Assembly: GCA_964388745.1 (NCBI GenBank)
Contig: CAYMBP010000033.1
Coordinates: 1 to 9,875 of the forward strand
Direction of reading: 5' to 3'
DNA: 9,875 bases
Source: CAYMBP01 sp964388745
GTDB lineage: Bacteria; Babelota; Babeliae; Babelales; RVW-14
In this document: positions 6,524 to 9,875 of the stretch, piece by piece
Layout of the letters: each line of letters begins with the position of its first letter
Position numbering within the stretch: position 1 is the stretch's first letter
Made by a program: the position numbers and the translations under genes
Notes under the pieces: generated by a model
The model's input: only the letters and a program-made list of their open reading frames with translations
Told to the model about the DNA's origin: nothing
Databases searched by the model: none

Positions 6524-6952
6524 TTATGAAGAGCGAGGGCGCATAGACATACCAACAGATTTCACTCCAGAAAACTTGAGAGTATCAACGGTTTTGAGGA
6601 CTCTTCCATAGGGGAGTTGTTCATCTGCTCGAACAAAAACAGGAGCGTCAGGACAATCTTTAAGCGCTGTTTGGATTGTCTGAGTCAAGTCTTTTTCTTC
6701 AACAGGATAACTATTAAAATAAAATAAAGTATCCTCTTCAGATTCTCCTTTTTTCAGAGAAACAACAAATTCTTGCTGATCACTTACTTCTTTACTTTTA
6801 CCTGCTGGTAAATTAATTTTAATTGAGTTCTGAACCATTGGTGTTGTGACCATAAAGATTACAAGCAATGTTAATGCTGTGTCGATAAGCGGTGTTAAAT
6901 TAACTTCAGGCATTATGAGTTTGCGCGGCTGCTTCCTATGACGTCGAGGCAT
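6524..6952 (-). CDS. tolR: TolR/ExbD biopolymer transport protein
   Basis: The product is 142 aa, typical of TolR/ExbD. A basic cytoplasmic tail (1-13) is followed by the signature EVNLTPLIDTALTLLVIFM (16-34) in a single membrane helix, with D24 at the conserved proton-carrying aspartate position. The periplasmic domain (about 45-142) has the family pattern VFVRADEQLPYGRVLKTVD and SGVKSVGM. With TolQ it forms the proton-driven stator. The start at 6952 is supported by AAGGA six bases upstream, and it overlaps tolQ by 40 bp. A second in-frame ATG (codon 14, at 6913) forms a TAATG with the tolQ stop and would give a form lacking the basic tail. Confidence 0.93.
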   Translation of the reverse strand: MPRRHRKQPRKLIMPEVNLTPLIDTALTLLVIFMVTTPMVQNSIKINLPAGKSKEVSDQQEFVVSLKKGESEEDTLFYFNSYPVEEKDLTQTIQTALKDCPDAPVFVRADEQLPYGRVLKTVDTLKFSGVKSVGMSMRPRSS

Positions 6953-7632
6953 GGTTTTTCCTTGTGTGTGATGTGAGTGTCACTCAGTGAAACAAGCGTA
7001 TCTCCTATTTGATTCATTAAACTTTCCATAAGTCTAATTTGATGTGCACAGTAATGAAAAGCAATCATGGCTGGAATTGCTACAATAAGTCCTGCCAATG
7101 TTGTCATGAGAGCTTCTGCAATTCCTGGGGCAACTGTTGCAATATCTGCTGTTTTTTCAATGCTGATATCAATAAAAGCATGGACTAAGCCCCATACTGT
7201 TCCAAAAAGACCAACAAGGGGTGCAACAGCACTACTAATGCCAAGAGTAGGAAGATTATGCTCAAGTGAAAGTGTTAACTGTTGTACTTGTTGTCCTATT
7301 TTTAAATCAAGAAGGTCTTTTTCTTTATCGGTTAAAATAGTATTGCCTCCAGCAATTTGCTGATGTGTTTCTAGGCTTACTTGAATTAGTTTTTTGCCAA
7401 CCCCAGGATAAGTAGCGGGAAGTTTTTCGCACTCTTTTAGTGAGTTAATATGTAACATGTATTGGTTTATTTTTTTAAGAAGTCGAAGCTCTTTGCGTAA
7501 CTCAATTAATTTGTGAATAATAATAGCAATACAGGTAACTGAAAGAAAAAATAGTGAAGCAAGAATGCATTTACTGACAATATCTGTTTGCATAATGAGT
7601 TGCCATGCAGCAGACTCTGTGAGCGACATCAT
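6913..7632 (-). CDS. tolQ: TolQ/ExbB proton channel family protein
   Basis: The product is 239 aa, a normal TolQ length. Three membrane segments are seen: about 18-40, 128-150 and 168-192, with the large cytoplasmic loop between the first two. Family motifs are VAPLVGLFGTVWGLVHAF (136-153) and APGIAEALMTTLAGLIVAIPA (168-188). Thr145 and Thr178 fall in these helices, where conserved threonines line the proton path. It is a subunit of the inner-membrane motor that drives TolA. TolQ rather than ExbB is chosen because tolR, tolA and tolB follow directly. Two ATGs are adjacent at the start, with a weak GAAAG site. It is the first gene of the operon, behind a recognisable promoter, and divergent from the large exported protein. 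Confidence 0.92.
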   Translation of the reverse strand: MMSLTESAAWQLIMQTDIVSKCILASLFFLSVTCIAIIIHKLIELRKELRLLKKINQYMLHINSLKECEKLPATYPGVGKKLIQVSLETHQQIAGGNTILTDKEKDLLDLKIGQQVQQLTLSLEHNLPTLGISSAVAPLVGLFGTVWGLVHAFIDISIEKTADIATVAPGIAEALMTTLAGLIVAIPAMIAFHYCAHQIRLMESLMNQIGDTLVSLSDTHITHKEKPCLDVIGSSRANS

Positions 7633-7674
7633 ATATAACTTTCGTAATTAGGTTCTAATATTTATTTTAATTAT

Positions 7675-7709
7675 GCATCTTAGTATATCGAAACTGAATG
7701 AAATGCTAA
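7675..7709 (-). promoter_or_regulatory. Likely tolQRAB promoter
   Basis: On the minus strand TATACT (7682-7687) is a five-of-six -10 box. TTAGCA (7704-7709) is a four-of-six -35 at 16-bp spacing. The predicted start near 7675 gives a leader of about 43 bases before tolQ. CTAAA/TTTAG arms of a small inverted repeat overlap the -35 and could be an operator, but this is weak. Confidence 0.5.
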
Positions 7710-7798
7710 ATAATTTTAGAATTATAACTCCTTTAGGTATGCATTGATTTTTTTATGTTTCATAAATATTTGTTAATTCTTGCTATTTTAGTTTCAAT

Positions 7799-7826
7799 TT
7801 GTTCATAGTGTTCGAGGTTATATTTT
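7799..7826 (+). promoter_or_regulatory. Possible promoter of the large exported protein gene
   Basis: TTGTTC (7799-7804) and TATTTT (7821-7826) are separated by 16 bp, with a start expected near 7833. An alternative is the extended -10-like TGCTATTTT (7781-7789), which has no good -35. In this AT-rich region such matches are common. Confidence 0.3.
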
Positions 7827-7858
7827 TATTGGAGTGAGCTATAGGTAGAGGGGTAATA

Positions 7859-9875
7859 ATGAAGCGTTTTTTTTTCATTAGATTTTTTTTATTGAACGTT
7901 ATATCAGTTTTTGCAGCATATACAATTCCTATTAATATAGGAGACGTCATTGCAATCAAGCATCAGCAATCAGGAGAGTATATTCGAGAGTCAAATGAAA
8001 CAACTAATCACTTTAAAAATAATGGTTTTAGAATTAGATTTTCAAAGACTTTAGATGATAAGGCATATTGGAAAATTGTTGGCCCTGTTGGAGGAAATAA
8101 AGTTCTTGCTGCAGCTGGAGCTATAAGTCAATTAACAGTTTTTGCTTTAAAGAATTTTGTTTCTGGCTTTTACATGTTTATTGGTTTTATTGATAACAGA
8201 GAAAAAACAGAAAAATCGAATCCTATTATTTATTATACAGCAGCAACTCAAAAAGAGCTTACTAATGAAAATATGTTTTATAATTTTGGTGTATACACAG
8301 AACCTCAAAAAATGCTTTATTTAAATGAGCCTTTTCATCTTGATGGTTTGCAAAAGTATAATGTTCGTATTGATAAAGAAAGAATTTTGGGATACCCAAA
8401 TAAAACAGGTTGGGCAGATTTTTATTTTTCTGAGATTCCTTATAAGGGTGAGAATCCTACACAAGATAGACCTGAAACAATTTTTGTTATTGATAAAATA
8501 CGGCTTACTCAAACGGCATTTGCCGCTAGAGCAACCGGTGAAATCCAAAAAATGAAAGCACCAACGTTTGCAGAAGAAACAAAATTGCAAGATATAATTG
8601 CTTCATTAAGTGCGGTTATGAAAATTGATCCATCTCTTTCACTTCCAGCTCTGCAGCGGGTTCTTTTGTATCAAGGCTTAGAGGCTGCAACCAAAAAGTT
8701 TTTTAATGATCTTCATAGTGTAGGGCTTAGCAATGTGAGTAGCGTTAGTAATGTTCTCAAGCGCTACAGTGACCTTATTGCTGCAGTCAAAAAAGTTAAT
8801 GTAGATGCTGCGACCTTTACAACTGTGGACACGAAAAGAAAATTGGGGGGCATTGAAAAAGCCTTTGATGGCATTCAACAACAGGTTGCTGTAATGAGTA
8901 ATCCTTCTGCGCGAAAGACGGGGCCTCAGATTCAATATGGTGATTATATCTTAATTAAGAATTCATATACTGAGGAATATTTAACAGTTGACGGATTGGC
9001 AACAAATTCTCCTGTGATGACTGCAAAACAAAAAAATGCAAATCATGAGTGGTACGTTGTTCCACCAAATGATTCATTTAAAGGAAGGCCTGTTCAAAGT
9101 AGTCAAAAAATTACATTAAAACATAGAGCTTCTGGCAATAACTATCTTGCCTGTTCTGGATTTACTGAAATACTAGAAGCTCCACTTGTTTACGCAAATG
9201 TTATTCATCCGGTTAAAACTGATCGTATAACTCAACCAACTGATTGGATTGTTGGGGGGGTGCCAAAGGTGGGTGCAGATATACTGTTATTATGGAGTCA
9301 CCCTGGAAATGCCCTGAATGATCCTCTTGCTGCAGCTCCTGCTGATTTGAGTTCAATTATGGTTAATCGAAATGATATAAGAAACGTCTATGTTGCGCCC
9401 CAAAATGCTTCGGCTTACAATAAATGGTATGTTTCAGAAATTACAGCAGGGGTGGGAGATCTTGCGATTAGCAGGATAAATACGGCTCTTAAAAATTTAC
9501 TTGATGACACACCAAATGAGATTATGGATAGAATGCTTAAGTATCAAGATGACTTTTTGAATCCTACGCATTTTGATGAAACGTCTGTTGAAACTGCACA
9601 TGCTGCAGCTAGGCGTGTCTATAGAGGAATGAATAGTTCAAGTATCGATTCACTTAATAAAACTAAAAGCTTTTTGATTAAGGTTCAGCAGGCACCTTAT
9701 TTGTTGAGCAAAAAAGAGACTTATGTTTCTTGGATAAAAGTGATTGAAGATCAAGTTAAAAAAATGACAACAGCGTCAGAACCAGATCCAAAGCCAGCGC
9801 CAGCAGCACCATCAGCAGACGTTTTAAAATATGGAGATGTTATTTCGATTAATGCATTTCATGGGAGTCCAACAC
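7859..9875 (+). CDS. Large exported modular protein with repeated beta-trefoil-like modules (partial, runs off the window)
   Basis: The frame opens at ATG 7859 and is uninterrupted to the window end (672 codons, no stop), so the C-terminus is missing. GAGGGG a few bases upstream supports the start. Residues 1-20 are a signal peptide (FFFIRFFLLNVISVF, then an Ala-Ala cleavage-like site). Residues about 25-195 and 356-530 are two modules of the same design. Each begins GDxIxIK and contains three sub-repeats that start with a short beta-strand motif and end in a Trp or aromatic strand (YWKIV, WYVV, WIVG, KWYVSEI), which suggests a beta-trefoil of MIR or ricin/fascin type. Residues about 235-350 and 533-640 are predicted helical. 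A Pro/Ala-rich linker (641-653) leads to a third module start, YGDVISI. No family was recognised. Extracellular or surface binding is inferred from export and fold only. Confidence 0.88.
   Translation, partial: MKRFFFIRFFLLNVISVFAAYTIPINIGDVIAIKHQQSGEYIRESNETTNHFKNNGFRIRFSKTLDDKAYWKIVGPVGGNKVLAAAGAISQLTVFALKNFVSGFYMFIGFIDNREKTEKSNPIIYYTAATQKELTNENMFYNFGVYTEPQKMLYLNEPFHLDGLQKYNVRIDKERILGYPNKTGWADFYFSEIPYKGENPTQDRPETIFVIDKIRLTQTAFAARATGEIQKMKAPTFAEETKLQDIIASLSAVMKIDPSLSLPALQRVLLYQGLEAATKKFFNDLHSVGLSNVSSVSNVLKRYSDLIAAVKKVNVDAATFTTVDTKRKLGGIEKAFDGIQQQVAVMSNPSARKTGPQIQYGDYILIKNSYTEEYLTVDGLATNSPVMTAKQKNANHEWYVVPPNDSFKGRPVQSSQKITLKHRASGNNYLACSGFTEILEAPLVYANVIHPVKTDRITQPTDWIVGGVPKVGADILLLWSHPGNALNDPLAAAPADLSSIMVNRNDIRNVYVAPQNASAYNKWYVSEITAGVGDLAISRINTALKNLLDDTPNEIMDRMLKYQDDFLNPTHFDETSVETAHAAARRVYRGMNSSSIDSLNKTKSFLIKVQQAPYLLSKKETYVSWIKVIEDQVKKMTTASEPDPKPAPAAPSADVLKYGDVISINAFHGSPT
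7931..8443 (+). repeat. Module 1 of the large exported protein (residues 25-195)
   Basis: Protein-level repeat unit. Sub-repeats begin near residues 28 (GDVIAIKHQQSGEYI), 90 (SQLTVFALKNFVSGFYM) and 158 (PFHLDGLQKYNVRI). They close at YWKIV (70-74), FYNFGVY (140-146) and FYFSEI (188-193). The second closing strand has Phe where the others keep Trp or a nearby Trp. Confidence 0.5.
8924..9448 (+). repeat. Module 2 of the large exported protein (residues 356-530)
   Basis: Protein-level repeat with the clearest three-fold pattern. Sub-repeats open at 360 (YGDYILIKNSYTEEYL), 416 (QKITLKHRASGNNYL) and 473 (ADILLLWSHPGNALND), and close at EWYVV (397-401), DWIVG (462-466) and KWYVSEI (522-528). It starts 333 residues after module 1. 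Confidence 0.6.
9818..9875 (+). repeat. Start of module 3 of the large exported protein
   Basis: Residues 654-672 (DVLKYGDVISINAFHG) repeat the opening of modules 1 and 2, 298 residues after module 2. The window ends inside it, so further modules probably follow. Confidence 0.5.

Noticed and set aside
6511..6555. Longer TolA start at 6555
   Set aside because: It would run into tolR by 32 bp and has no ribosome binding site, whereas 6510 has one and leaves a 13-bp spacer.
7067..7363. Plus-strand ORF antisense to tolQ
   Set aside because: Its composition mirrors the conserved TolQ helices on the other strand. No independent evidence supports it.
8325..8555. Plus-strand ORF in a shifted frame of the large exported protein gene
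   Set aside because: The main frame from 7859 covers the region without interruption. No frameshift is needed to explain it.
8678..8935. Minus-strand ORF inside the large exported protein gene, and a similar one at 8321-8590
   Set aside because: The plus-strand frame is open throughout with clear repeat modules, so these antisense ORFs are chance.
1..9875. tRNA, rRNA, CRISPR array, insertion sequence or phage genes
   Set aside because: No cloverleaf, direct-repeat array, transposase or terminal inverted repeat was seen by eye on either strand.

Overview
This AT-rich window is bacterial and densely coded. It holds nine complete genes and the first 672 codons of a tenth. It looks like a Gram-negative-type (diderm) chromosome: it carries a Tol envelope operon, FtsH and two ribosomal proteins, beside two predicted exported repeat proteins of the kind that host-associated bacteria with reduced genomes often encode. 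The low GC, the secreted WD40 protein and the large modular exported protein next to an otherwise minimal housekeeping set fit the phylum Candidatus Dependentiae (TM6). That assignment is an inference from style and was not checked by any search. All nine complete genes end in TAA.

Layout. 1-178: upstream region with no recognisable gene or convincing promoter. 179-1204 (+): exported six-blade WD40 protein. 1199-1780 (-): VOC/glyoxalase-fold protein, converging on the WD40 gene so that one TTATAA palindrome supplies both stop codons. 1846-2347 (-): rpsT (S20) and rpmB (zinc-type L28), an operon read rpmB then rpsT. 2348-2485: a spacer with two perfect inverted repeats. 2486-4360 (-): ftsH, with its own likely promoter. 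4489-7632 (-): a tolQ-tolR-tolA-tolB operon behind a good sigma-70-like promoter. 7633-7858: divergent regulatory region. 7859 to the window end (+): an open gene for a large exported protein built from repeated modules.

How the genes work together. TolQ and TolR form the proton-driven inner-membrane motor, the TolA/TonB-like protein spans the periplasm, and TolB is the periplasmic propeller that links to Pal and the outer membrane. Pal is not in the window. FtsH is the membrane AAA+ zinc protease. S20 and L28 belong to the ribosome. The VOC protein and the two exported repeat proteins have no assignable substrate.

The least conventional object is the partial gene at the right end. Its product shows a signal peptide, then a module of about 170 residues that looks like a three-fold beta-trefoil, a helical segment, a second module of the same design, a second helical segment, a Pro/Ala linker, and the start of a third module where the window ends. 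It also carries T9, T8, G6 and G7 tracts. Slippage in the T9 or G7 tract would truncate the protein, so phase variation is a testable possibility.
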